A DNA stretch of 64,000 nucleotides from Poriferisodalis sp965116715 (GTDB taxonomy: Bacteria > Actinomycetota > Acidimicrobiia > Acidimicrobiales > Poriferisodalaceae): assembly GCA_965116715.1 (NCBI GenBank), contig OZ220724.1, positions 1,054,001 through 1,118,000 on the forward strand. The letters are read 5' to 3'. Shown piece by piece: positions 51,195-59,855 of the stretch. The translations under genes and the position numbers were made by a program. Position 1 is the first letter of the stretch. Each line of letters starts with the position of its first letter. The notes beneath the pieces are model-generated. The model searched no databases, had not been told where the DNA came from, and saw only the letters and a list, made by a program, of their open reading frames with translations.

Positions 51195-51893
51195 GTGCTG
51201 GCCCTGCACGGCTGGGGCCGCAGCCACGCCGACTTCGACGCTGTTCTGAACGGCCTTGTCGGGTCGCACGAGGGCACCGGCGCCATCGCGCTCGATCTGC
51301 CCGGTTTCGGCGCCAGCCCGGTCCCGCCGGCCGCAGGCGGCGCCGCTGTGTACGCCGATCTGATCGAACCAGTGCTCGACGACTGCGCGGCCCGAGTGGT
51401 CGTGGTGGGTCACAGCTTCGGCGGGCGCGTCGCCGTCGAACTCGCGGTTCGTCGACCCGAACGCGTCGCGTCGCTGGTGCTGTGCGGGGTGCCGCTGCTG
51501 CGCCGCACAGACCGTCCGGCAACGAATCCGGCGCTGCGGTATCGACTCGCCCGCGGGCTGCACCGTCGCGGCCTGCTCGGCGAGGCCACGATGGAACGCA
51601 TGCGGCAGCGGTTCGGCAGCGCCGACTACCGGGACGCCACCGGCACCATGCGCGACGTGCTCGTCACGGTCGTCAACGAGACCTACGGCGAGCAGCTCGG
51701 CCGTATCTCCCAGCCCGTCGAGCTCGTGTGGGGAAGCGACGACGACGCAACCCCCGTCGAGATTGCGCGGCGGGCGGCGCGCATGCTCCCCGACGCATCG
51801 CTGGCAGTCCTCGACGGCGTCGGCCACTTCGTGCCCACCGGGGCCGCTCCAGCTCTCGCCGATGCCATTGCACGGCGCCTCGACGTGCTGTGA
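51195..51893 (+). CDS. Alpha/beta hydrolase with unclear start
   Basis: At least 232 residues from GTG at 51195, but homologous-looking sequence continues upstream (LFGSRLGDQPADVLALHGWG) to a CTG at 51126 that overlaps the leuA stop; no ATG, GTG or TTG is in frame there. So the true start may be a CTG, coupled to leuA. Triad: GHSFGGR (Ser nucleophile), VWGSDDDATP (Asp), GVGHFVPT (His). MenH/BioH-like small hydrolase; substrate unknown. Confidence 0.8.
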   Translation: MLALHGWGRSHADFDAVLNGLVGSHEGTGAIALDLPGFGASPVPPAAGGAAVYADLIEPVLDDCAARVVVVGHSFGGRVAVELAVRRPERVASLVLCGVPLLRRTDRPATNPALRYRLARGLHRRGLLGEATMERMRQRFGSADYRDATGTMRDVLVTVVNETYGEQLGRISQPVELVWGSDDDATPVEIARRAARMLPDASLAVLDGVGHFVPTGAAPALADAIARRLDVL

Positions 51894-51998
51894 TGAACCG
51901 GTTGCCGTGCGACGGGGCCCGACACGCCGCCCGGAGTCGGGCCCCCTCAGGCCGGCAGCACCCGAGCCGGAGGAACACGACCCCATGAGCACAGCCGC

Positions 51999-53630
51999 AT
52001 GAACCAGATCGTGCTGTGGACGTCGGTCGTGGCCGGCATGATCTCGGCCGCTCGCTGGCTGAGGGTTGCCCAGCGGGAGCACTACGGCGTGGGACGGACG
52101 TCGCGCTTCGCTCGACGCTGGTGGCTGCTGGACAGGAACAACCGCGTGCTGGCATTCGCCGCGGCCGCGGGCGTGGTGCTGAGCGGCACGTTCTGGTGGG
52201 CACCGGCGATCACCGCGGCCGCCGTCGCCGTCGGACCGCAGGGTCTCGACATTCGCGGGCGGTCCAGCCCGCTGGCATGGACCCGCCGGCTCGTCACGGT
52301 CGCCACGACGCTGGCATTGCTGTGGGTGGTGCTGGTCGGCATCGGTCTGCTGGTGGGACTGGCCGAGCCGGTGGTGGCGGTGCTGCTCTTCGGCATGCCG
52401 CTGTGGGTGGACGTCTCGATGGCGATCCTCACGCCGCTCGAAGCCGTGCTGTCGCGCCGCTGGGTGCACCGCGCGCAGCAGCGGCTGGACGAGGTCGATC
52501 CGGTACGGGTCGCGGTGACGGGTTCGTACGGCAAGACCACCATCAAGGGCTACCTGCGCGAGCTGGTAACGGGATCGAGGTCGGTGATGGCGACGCCGGC
52601 CAGCTTCAACAACACCGCGGGGATATGTCGCAGCGTCAACGAGCACTTGGTGCCCGGCACCGAGGTGTTCATCGCCGAGATGGGCACCTTCGCCACGGGC
52701 GAGATCGCCGCCATGACGCGCTGGGTGCGCCCGTCGGTGTCGATACTGGCCTCGATCGGTCCGGTTCACCTCGAGCGCTTCGGCAGCCTCGACCGCATCG
52801 TGGCGGCCAAGTCAGAGATCTTCGCCACCAGCCGGACTGCCATCTTGAACATTGACGCTTACGGACTGGCCGCAGAGGCCGACCGGTTGGCCGCCTCGGG
52901 CCTGCGAGTCGTCCGATGTTCGACGCAGGATCCGAGTGCGGACGTGACCGTGCTGCCCATCCAAGGGCCTGCAGATGCGCCTGCCAGCGCTCTCGTGAAC
53001 GAGGCGGCGGTGGCGCGTCGCATCACCTTGTTCGGCAGGGAGATCGCCGTGGGACCGCTCGGCGGCGCAGCGCCGGCGAATGTCGCTTGCGCCGTGGCTG
53101 CGGCATCGGTTCTGGGAGTCTCCGATGCCGACATCGCGAGCCGTCTCGGCGACCTGCCGACGCCTGAGCACCGTCGAACCGCTGGGCGCAGTCCCGCGGG
53201 CGTCATGGTCATCGACGACACCTACAACTCCAATCCGGCAGGGGCGCGTGCTGCTCTGTCCATGCTGGCGAATACCGACGCCGGCCGGCGCGTGGTGGTC
53301 ACGCCGGGCATGGTCGAACTGGGCCGCAGCCAAGCGCATGAGAACCGCCAGCTCGGCGAGCATGCCGCGGAGATTGCCGACGACGTGCTCATCGTCGGCC
53401 GCACCAACCGAGTTGCGCTGCTGGGCGGCGCTGCGGGCTGGGACCGAACCACCGCGCGCCGGGCGACGCGCGGGCGCGGCGCACGCAACTTGATCCACGA
53501 CCGCACCGACGATCGCGCCACGGTTCGCTGCATGGCCGACCGCGAAGAAGCGGTGAAGTGGGTGCGAGCACATCTCGGCCCCGGCGATGCTGTCCTCTAC
53601 GAGAACGATCTCCCCGACCACTACCCCTGA
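51999..53630 (+). CDS. Membrane-anchored MurF-like Mur ligase
   Basis: 543 residues from ATG at 51999. The first 150 residues hold about four hydrophobic spans (VLAFAAAAGVVLSGTFWWA and LVTVATTLALLWVVLVGIG among them). The Mur ligase core follows: ATP loop VAVTGSYGKTTIKGYL, FNNTAGICRSVNEHL, AEMGTFATGEIAAMTRWVRP, VIDDTYNSNPAGARAAL and VVTPGMVELG. MurF adds D-Ala-D-Ala to the UDP-MurNAc tripeptide. The N-terminal membrane part is absent from standard MurF. Beside ddl, which makes the dipeptide; a specialised or lipid-linked substrate is possible (inference). Confidence 0.85.
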   Translation: MNQIVLWTSVVAGMISAARWLRVAQREHYGVGRTSRFARRWWLLDRNNRVLAFAAAAGVVLSGTFWWAPAITAAAVAVGPQGLDIRGRSSPLAWTRRLVTVATTLALLWVVLVGIGLLVGLAEPVVAVLLFGMPLWVDVSMAILTPLEAVLSRRWVHRAQQRLDEVDPVRVAVTGSYGKTTIKGYLRELVTGSRSVMATPASFNNTAGICRSVNEHLVPGTEVFIAEMGTFATGEIAAMTRWVRPSVSILASIGPVHLERFGSLDRIVAAKSEIFATSRTAILNIDAYGLAAEADRLAASGLRVVRCSTQDPSADVTVLPIQGPADAPASALVNEAAVARRITLFGREIAVGPLGGAAPANVACAVAAASVLGVSDADIASRLGDLPTPEHRRTAGRSPAGVMVIDDTYNSNPAGARAALSMLANTDAGRRVVVTPGMVELGRSQAHENRQLGEHAAEIADDVLIVGRTNRVALLGGAAGWDRTTARRATRGRGARNLIHDRTDDRATVRCMADREEAVKWVRAHLGPGDAVLYENDLPDHYP

Positions 53631-53651
53631 TTGCGTCCCCGCCATGAGAAC

Positions 53652-54785
53652 ATGGCCCACATGACTCGTGTTGGTGTCTGCTTCGGCGGCCCGTCACCCG
53701 AACACGACATCTCGATCCTGACCGCGCTGCAGGCGGTGCATGCACTCGCCGAAGCCGGGCGCGATCCGGTGGCGCTGTACTGGTCGCCAGTCGGCACATG
53801 GCACGAAGTGGATCCGGCTCTCGAGGCGTCGGCCTTCGCCGATGGCGTGCCGCGCGGCGCTGGCGAGGTGGAGCTAGTGGGGCGGCCCGGAGTCGGGTTC
53901 GTACGCGCCGAACGGCGGCGCCGCGCGGTGCCTGTCGACGTGATCGTCAATTGCTGTCACGGGGGGCCAGGCGAGGACGGCGGCCTGTCGGCGCAGCTCG
54001 ACCTTGCGGGAGTTCCCTATACCGGCCCGGGGCAGTGGAGCGCGGCGATCTGCATGGACAAGCTGGCGTTCAGCGGCACCGTCGCCGCTGCCGGAATCCC
54101 CGCATTGCCGCTGTGGCTGCTCACATCCGAGAGCCCCGGTGACGGCTGCGTGGCAGACCTGGCGCACGGCCCGCTCATTGTGAAGCCGCGCTTCGGCGGA
54201 TCGTCCATCGGCATCGAGATCGTCGAGGACCTCGCGACGGCCCGGGCCCTGGCAGGCACGTCACCGCTGCTGCGCGACGGCGCGGTCGTGCAGCGCTATC
54301 TCTCCGACATCATCGATCTGAACGTCTCGGTGCGGACCTGGCCGCAACTGCGACTGAGCGCCGTGGAGCGGCCGGTGCGCGGCGACAGCACCATCTACAC
54401 CTACGCCCAGAAATACCTGACGGGCGGTGGAGGCATGGCCACCGCGCCGCGCGAGCTGCCCGCTGCGCTGCCGAGCCGCATCGAGACGGCCTTGCGGGGT
54501 GCGGCTGCCGAAGTGGCACGCCTCGTGATGGCCCGGTCGGTGATGCGCATCGACTTCCTGTGGGACGGCGGCGATGACCCGGCTGGCTTGTGGGTGAACG
54601 AGATCAACCCGATTCCGGGCTCGCTGAGCTGGTACTTCTGGTCTCACGAGGGCGAGAGCCTCGTCGAGCTGCTCGACGACCTCATCGCCGAGGCGCTGGA
54701 TGGGCCCACCCGCCGCTTCATGACGCAAGGCGCCGACGGCACGGCCCTGCGCTCTGTGGGGTCCATCGCCGCGAAGCTGGCGTGA
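53652..54785 (+). CDS. ddl: D-alanine--D-alanine ligase
   Basis: 377 residues from ATG at 53652 (ATG at 53661 is also possible). VGVCFGGPSPEHDISIL is the Ddl N-terminal mark, ATP-grasp parts are LIVKPRFGGSSIGIEIV and VMRIDFLW, and metal/substrate residues are in WVNEINPIPGSLSWYFW. It joins two D-alanines (or D-Ala and another D-acid) for the wall. It follows the membrane MurF-like gene by 21 bp, a functional pair. Its 3' end is partly repeated downstream. Confidence 0.93.
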   Translation: MAHMTRVGVCFGGPSPEHDISILTALQAVHALAEAGRDPVALYWSPVGTWHEVDPALEASAFADGVPRGAGEVELVGRPGVGFVRAERRRRAVPVDVIVNCCHGGPGEDGGLSAQLDLAGVPYTGPGQWSAAICMDKLAFSGTVAAAGIPALPLWLLTSESPGDGCVADLAHGPLIVKPRFGGSSIGIEIVEDLATARALAGTSPLLRDGAVVQRYLSDIIDLNVSVRTWPQLRLSAVERPVRGDSTIYTYAQKYLTGGGGMATAPRELPAALPSRIETALRGAAAEVARLVMARSVMRIDFLWDGGDDPAGLWVNEINPIPGSLSWYFWSHEGESLVELLDDLIAEALDGPTRRFMTQGADGTALRSVGSIAAKLA

Positions 54786-54863
54786 CACTGCGCCGATGAT
54801 CTGCCGCACCGCCAGCGCAGCGGCGCGACAGCACAGTCGCGAAGCTGGCGTGACACTGCGCCG
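54770..54863 (+). repeat. 26-bp direct repeat at the ddl/lipoprotein junction
   Basis: A 26-bp sequence beginning CGCGAAGCTGGCGTGACACT occurs at 54770-54795 (end of ddl, with its stop) and again at 54838-54863 (start of the lipoprotein gene), 68 bp apart and identical. Both copies hold GTGA, stop of one gene and start of the next. A tandem duplication seems to have pulled apart genes that once overlapped. Confidence 0.85.
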
Positions 54864-55836
54864 GGCGCTCGCTGTGTGTGCTGTGGCTGCGCTGCTGTCG
54901 GCGGCCTGCAGCGGTTCGGGGCTGACGCCCAGCGGCGGTGAGTCGAGCAGCCAGGACGACCTCACGGCATGCGAGCGCGAGCGTCTGGCCGCCGCCCTCG
55001 GCTTGGCTGATGCGGGGGAGCTGTCGCTGCCGCTCGACCCTGCCGACGAGCCGCTCGCCGACATCGCCCGCGATATCTGCGCGCTCGACACCGGCACTCA
55101 GCGAACCACGGCACCGCCGGACACCGGGCTGCGCTCACCTGTGCAGCAGCGCGACGCGGCCTTGCCCGCAGCGCTCGTGCGTGCGCCTGCGCTCTTCGAT
55201 CCAGACGACAACCCACCCGGCGACGATCCAGCGCTCGACGAGCTCTGGGTGGTGTGCGGGCAGGGCTCGGCCAGCGCCTGCAACGCGCTGCTGTACGAGT
55301 CGCCCGCCGGCAGCGACTACGAGGCCTTCGCGTTCAGCTGCGGGGGGCGCGAGAACCTGCACTGCAGCGTGTTGCTCGGCGATCCGGGCGCCGACGCCGG
55401 CCTGTTGGGCATCGAGTTCGGTCCCGACTCACCGGCATCGGGCAACATCGCCGAACTGGACGGCTGGTGGGACGCGTGCGGGCAGGGAAGTGCCCGTGCT
55501 TGCGCACAGCTGGTCCTGTCGGCGCCTGGCGGTTCGGCGTACGCGAGCTTCGGCTGGACCTGCGGGGGCCGCACCACCCGCGACTGCGCTCTGCTGGTCG
55601 GCGACGACGGTGCGCCGCCTGCGCTCGCCGGACGGTCCCCCCAGGACCCGCCGCCCGGCGAGGACGATTACCTGGATCAGCTATGGGAACGTTGCGGCGC
55701 TGCCGACGCGCCGGCATGCCGCGACCTGGCCACGTTCGGACCCCCAGGGAGCGACTACGAGCGGTACGCCCTGTCGTGCGGTTGGCGAGCTGTCAGGGCG
55801 TGCGCCCGACTCTTCGCAGAGCTGGAATCAGGCTGA
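54850..55836 (+). CDS. Lipoprotein with three Cys-rich repeats
   Basis: 328 residues from GTG at 54850. A lipoprotein signal peptide ends in LLSAACSGSG, with lipidated Cys. After an acidic linker come three copies of a repeat of 50-60 residues, each with LxxLWxxCGxG...AC, then PxGSxYxxF, CGGR and a last Cys (about 55230-55380, 55450-55610, 55665-55830). The third copy is slightly worn. Four Cys per repeat suggest two disulfides each. Such repeats are seen in secreted actinobacterial proteins of unknown role. Confidence 0.75.
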   Translation: MTLRRALAVCAVAALLSAACSGSGLTPSGGESSSQDDLTACERERLAAALGLADAGELSLPLDPADEPLADIARDICALDTGTQRTTAPPDTGLRSPVQQRDAALPAALVRAPALFDPDDNPPGDDPALDELWVVCGQGSASACNALLYESPAGSDYEAFAFSCGGRENLHCSVLLGDPGADAGLLGIEFGPDSPASGNIAELDGWWDACGQGSARACAQLVLSAPGGSAYASFGWTCGGRTTRDCALLVGDDGAPPALAGRSPQDPPPGEDDYLDQLWERCGAADAPACRDLATFGPPGSDYERYALSCGWRAVRACARLFAELESG

Positions 55837-55887
55837 GTCGAGCAGTCGTGCGCGTATCTGGCGCCCGATGGGGCTAAACAACACGTC

Positions 55888-58269
55888 GTGATCGCCGACG
55901 CATTGGCTGCAAAGCGCATCGCCATCACCGGTGCGACCGGCTTCTTGGGCACGGCGCTCGTCGAACGGCTGCTGCGCTCGGTGCCCGACTGCGACTTGGT
56001 GCTGCTGGTGCGCCCGGGACGCCGCACCGACGTCAACCGGCGCGTGCAGCGCGAGATTCTGCGCAACGACGCCTTTGAGCGCCTGCGCGACGCATGGGGC
56101 AGCGACTTCGACGACATCTGCAGCCGGCGCATCACGGCGGTGTCCGGCGATGTGAGCGTGGACGGGCTCGGGCTGTCCCCAGACGACCTCGAGCTGTTCT
56201 GCAGCTGCGACGTCATCATCCATTCGGCTGCCACCGTCAGCTTCGACAGCCCGCTCGACGCATCGATCGAGACGAACCTGCTGGGCCCCAACCGCTTGCT
56301 CGAGGCCTGCCAGTCACAGGGCACCACGCCCCACGTCATTGCGGTGTCGACCTGCTATGTCGCCGGGAACCGGCGGGGCTCGGCGGCCGAGGTCTTCCTG
56401 GCCGACACGCCGTTCTCGATGGATGTCGACTGGCGGGCCGAGGTGTCCGCCGCGCGGCGCACCCGCGCCGATCTCGACGCAGCCAGCCGCTCCCCCGAGC
56501 GCCTGCGCCGCTTCCATCGCGATGCGCGCTCCGAACTCGGCCCCGCCGGGCTGCCGCTGCTGGCTGCCAAGACCGAGCAGTTGCGCCAGGAATGGGTGGA
56601 TGACGAGATGGTCACCGCCGGCCGCAGCCGTGCAACCTCGCTGGGGTGGCCCGACGTCTACACCTATTCCAAGGCGCTCGGCGAGCAGGCGCTGGTGGAG
56701 CTGCAAGGCGACGTGCCCATCTCCATCGTGCGCCCGTCCATCATCGAATCGGCGTTCGCAGAGCCGTCTCCGGGCTGGATCCGTGGCTTCCGCATGGCCG
56801 AGCCGCTGTTCGTGTCGTTCGCGAAGGGCGAGCTCGACACCTTCCCGGGCTACCCCGAGGGCATCATCGACGTCATCCCCGTCGACATGGTCGCGGCGGC
56901 GATCATCGCCGTGGCCGCACGTGGACCGGCATCCGAGCCCGAGATCTTCCAGGTGGCCTCGGGCGCCGTCAACCCGCTGCGCTTCAAGGTGCTGACCGAG
57001 ACCACCATGCAGTGGTTCCAAGACCATCCCGTCTATGACGCCAAGGGTCATCCCACGGCTAGCACCCAGTGGCGCTACGCCGGAGCGAGCGGGCTCGAAG
57101 AGCAACTCGACCGAGCCATGACGGTCTTCAACACCGCGGAGAAGATTGTCAACCACCTGCCGATGCGCGGCCGCAACGACTTCACCATCCGGCTCGCTCA
57201 GCGGCGGGCCGGGCTCGAGCAGATCCGCGACTACGTCCTGCTGTACGGCGCCTACGGCAAGTGCGAGGCGCTGTACGAGATCGACCGCACCACCGAGCTG
57301 TGGGAGTCGCTGCCCGATGCTGACCGCGAGAGGTTCGGCTTCGATCCCCGGGTCATCGACTGGGCCGCCTACATCGCCGATGTGCACCTGCCCACGGTCA
57401 TTGCCCAGGCACGCGTCAAGACCACTCCCCAACCCCGCACCGGGCCGAGCCGCAACGAGCGGCTGCGCACCGCAGTGCTGGACCCGGCGCGCCACTTCGC
57501 GGCATTCGACCTCGAGAACACGCTGATCGCCAGCAACGTGGTCGAGACCTACGCGTGGCTTGCCACCAGGCGGCTCGACGCTCCCCAGCGAGTGCGCTTC
57601 GCCCTGCGCACCCTCGCGGAGACGCCCGGGCTGTGGCGACGGGACCGTCGTGACCGCACCGATTTCCTGCGCTACTTCTACCGGCGCTACCGGGGTGCGC
57701 CGGTGGGTCAGCTCGACGCCGATGCGGCCGAGATGCTCAGCCACCTGTTCCTGACGAAGGCATTCCCGGCGGGCCTGCGACGGGTGCGTGAGCACCGGGC
57801 CGCCGGACATCGCACGGTGCTCATCACCGGTGCCCTCGAATTGGCGGTCCAGCCGCTGGCGCCGCTGTTCGATCACATCATCGCTGCGCGCATCGACAGC
57901 CGCGAAGGGCGCTATACCGGCGAGATGATCGATGTCCCGCCCACCGGCGAGGTGCGCGCCCAGATGATGGTCGACTGGGCGACCGAGGAGGGGCTCGATT
58001 TGGCACAGGGCGTGGCCTACGCCGACGCCGCCTCGGACATGCCCATGCTGGAGGCCGTGGGCTATCCAGTGGCGGTCAATCCCGAGACCCGGTTGGTGAC
58101 CATCGCCGACAAGCGGGGTTGGCTGTGCGAGAACTGGGAACGCTCCCCCGGCGGCCCCCGGCCCCTGCTGCCCATCGCGCCGCCGTTCCGGGTACGCGCC
58201 AACACGGACCGCCTGGACCGCACGCACCGTGCACGCCGGGCCGCAGCCACAGCAGGAGACCGGCGGTGA
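55888..58269 (+). CDS. Fusion: fatty acyl-CoA reductase-like SDR + HAD-IB phosphatase
   Basis: 793 residues from GTG at 55888. N-terminal half: extended SDR with ITGATGFLGTALVERLL, VSTCYVAGN and the catalytic YTYSK (near 258), like thioester/fatty acyl reductases. C-terminal part (from about 535): HAD domain with FDLENTL in place of DxDxT (nucleophile kept, second Asp to Glu), VLITGALELAVQPL and AYADAASDMPMLEAVG. Mycobacterial proteins with the same fusion exist. It may reduce an acyl thioester and dephosphorylate a lipid. The gene ends in a GTGA overlap with the next. Confidence 0.85.
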   Translation: MIADALAAKRIAITGATGFLGTALVERLLRSVPDCDLVLLVRPGRRTDVNRRVQREILRNDAFERLRDAWGSDFDDICSRRITAVSGDVSVDGLGLSPDDLELFCSCDVIIHSAATVSFDSPLDASIETNLLGPNRLLEACQSQGTTPHVIAVSTCYVAGNRRGSAAEVFLADTPFSMDVDWRAEVSAARRTRADLDAASRSPERLRRFHRDARSELGPAGLPLLAAKTEQLRQEWVDDEMVTAGRSRATSLGWPDVYTYSKALGEQALVELQGDVPISIVRPSIIESAFAEPSPGWIRGFRMAEPLFVSFAKGELDTFPGYPEGIIDVIPVDMVAAAIIAVAARGPASEPEIFQVASGAVNPLRFKVLTETTMQWFQDHPVYDAKGHPTASTQWRYAGASGLEEQLDRAMTVFNTAEKIVNHLPMRGRNDFTIRLAQRRAGLEQIRDYVLLYGAYGKCEALYEIDRTTELWESLPDADRERFGFDPRVIDWAAYIADVHLPTVIAQARVKTTPQPRTGPSRNERLRTAVLDPARHFAAFDLENTLIASNVVETYAWLATRRLDAPQRVRFALRTLAETPGLWRRDRRDRTDFLRYFYRRYRGAPVGQLDADAAEMLSHLFLTKAFPAGLRRVREHRAAGHRTVLITGALELAVQPLAPLFDHIIAARIDSREGRYTGEMIDVPPTGEVRAQMMVDWATEEGLDLAQGVAYADAASDMPMLEAVGYPVAVNPETRLVTIADKRGWLCENWERSPGGPRPLLPIAPPFRVRANTDRLDRTHRARRAAATAGDRR

Positions 58270-59855
58270 CGGCGCGCAAGGGGCTCGTCCTGGAGGTGGA
58301 CCGCACCACGCCGCCGATCCTGTTCCACCACGGCGAGGGACTCCGGCTGGAGAAGCTGCCGGTCGGCAGCCGGGTCGTGTACCCCAACGAGCCGCTGGAC
58401 CCTGTGCGCGATCCCGAACGCGCCATCGCCGAAGCGCTGGCGAATCCGCTGGGCGACCGCGAGCCGCTCGCCGCCTACATGCGACCGGGCATGAAGCTCA
58501 CCATCGCCTTCGACGACCTCTCGCTGCCGCTGCCCCCGATGGCCGCCCCCGACATCCGCGGCCGCATCATCGAGCAGATCCTGGACATGGCGGCTGCTGC
58601 GGGCGTCGACGACGTCGAGCTGATTGCGGCGCTCGCCCTGCATCGCCGCATGACCGAGGCCGAGCTTCGCCATGCTGTCGGCGACCGCGTCTACGACGCC
58701 TTCGCCCCCGGGGGCCAGCTCTACAACTTCGACGCCGAGGACCCCGACGCGCTCACCCACCTGGGCACCACCGAGGCCGGCGAAGAGGTGGTGATCTCCA
58801 AGCGGGCGGCCGAATCGGACCTGCTGGTGTACGTCAACATCAACCTCGTGTCGATGGACGGCGGCCACAAGAGCGTGGCCACGGGCCTGTCGCCCTACAC
58901 CGCGCTGCGCCACCACCACAACGTGCACACGATGCGGCACTCGACATCGTTCATGGACCCCGAGAACTCCGAACTGCACACCCGCAATTGGCGCCAGGGG
59001 CGCCTGCTGGCCGAAGCCGGCGTGAAGGTGTTCCAGATCGAGACGACGCTCAACAACAACGAGTTCCCTTCGCCGTACGACTTCCTGAAGCGGCGCGAGT
59101 GGGAGATGACGCCGCGAGACCGCATGATGCTGATGGGCACCAAGACCGCGCTGGACCTGATGTCCCGCCGGCAGGCCCGGCGCATCTTCCAAGGCATCCG
59201 GGCGCCCTATGGACTCACGTCGGTGCAGGCCGGCGAGGTCGAGGCCGTGCACCGCCAGACGCTGGAGAACGTCTACCGCCAGCACCTGGTGCGGGTGGAG
59301 GGCCAGACCGACGTCATGACGATGGGGCTGCCGTACATCTGCCCCTACAACGTCAACTCGATCATGAACCCGATCCTGGTGGCGTGCCTGGGACTCGGCT
59401 ACTTCTTCAATCTGTACCGGGGCAAGCCGCTGGTCCGCCACGGCGGCGTGGTGATCATGACGCACCCCACGCCGTGGGAATTCCACCCGGTGCACCATCC
59501 CAGCTACATCGATTTCTTCGAAGAGGTGCTGGCCGACACAACCGACCCGGCGGTCATCGAGCATCGGTACGAGAAGCGTTATGCCGAAGACGAGTGGTAC
59601 CGGCACCTGTACCGGACCTCGTACGCCTACCACGGCGTGCATCCGTTCTACATGTGGTACTGGTGCGCTCATGCGCTCGAGCACCTCGGCGGGGTGATCA
59701 TCGTCGGCGGCGACAAGGCCGCCGTCCAGCGCATGGGTTTCCGATCTGCTTCGACGTTGAACGATGCGCTGGAAATGGCCACCGACGTGGTCGGACGCGA
59801 CCCGTCGATCACGCACTTCCACAACCCGCCCATGCTGATGGCCGATGTCGTCTGA
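58266..59855 (+). CDS. LarA-like (DUF2088) protein
   Basis: 529 residues from GTG at 58266, overlapping the upstream stop by 4 bp. It resembles the nickel-pincer lactate racemase family: FDDLSLPLPP for the DDxTRPxP motif, LALHRRMTEAELR for the THRxMT motif (His126), MDGGHKSVATGLSPY with Lys202 where LarA links its pincer cofactor, then RHHHN. Not a canonical LarA: the second half (about 300-529) differs. It may racemise or dehydrate a hydroxy acid linked to lipid metabolism; no lar maturation genes are in the window. Confidence 0.8.
   Translation: MTARKGLVLEVDRTTPPILFHHGEGLRLEKLPVGSRVVYPNEPLDPVRDPERAIAEALANPLGDREPLAAYMRPGMKLTIAFDDLSLPLPPMAAPDIRGRIIEQILDMAAAAGVDDVELIAALALHRRMTEAELRHAVGDRVYDAFAPGGQLYNFDAEDPDALTHLGTTEAGEEVVISKRAAESDLLVYVNINLVSMDGGHKSVATGLSPYTALRHHHNVHTMRHSTSFMDPENSELHTRNWRQGRLLAEAGVKVFQIETTLNNNEFPSPYDFLKRREWEMTPRDRMMLMGTKTALDLMSRRQARRIFQGIRAPYGLTSVQAGEVEAVHRQTLENVYRQHLVRVEGQTDVMTMGLPYICPYNVNSIMNPILVACLGLGYFFNLYRGKPLVRHGGVVIMTHPTPWEFHPVHHPSYIDFFEEVLADTTDPAVIEHRYEKRYAEDEWYRHLYRTSYAYHGVHPFYMWYWCAHALEHLGGVIIVGGDKAAVQRMGFRSASTLNDALEMATDVVGRDPSITHFHNPPMLMADVV

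Noticed and set aside
56314..58227. 637-codon antisense frame under the acyl-reductase/HAD gene, and a similar 654-codon one at 61176-63140
   Set aside because: Composition is that of a shadow frame, and both run through several real plus-strand genes or domains.
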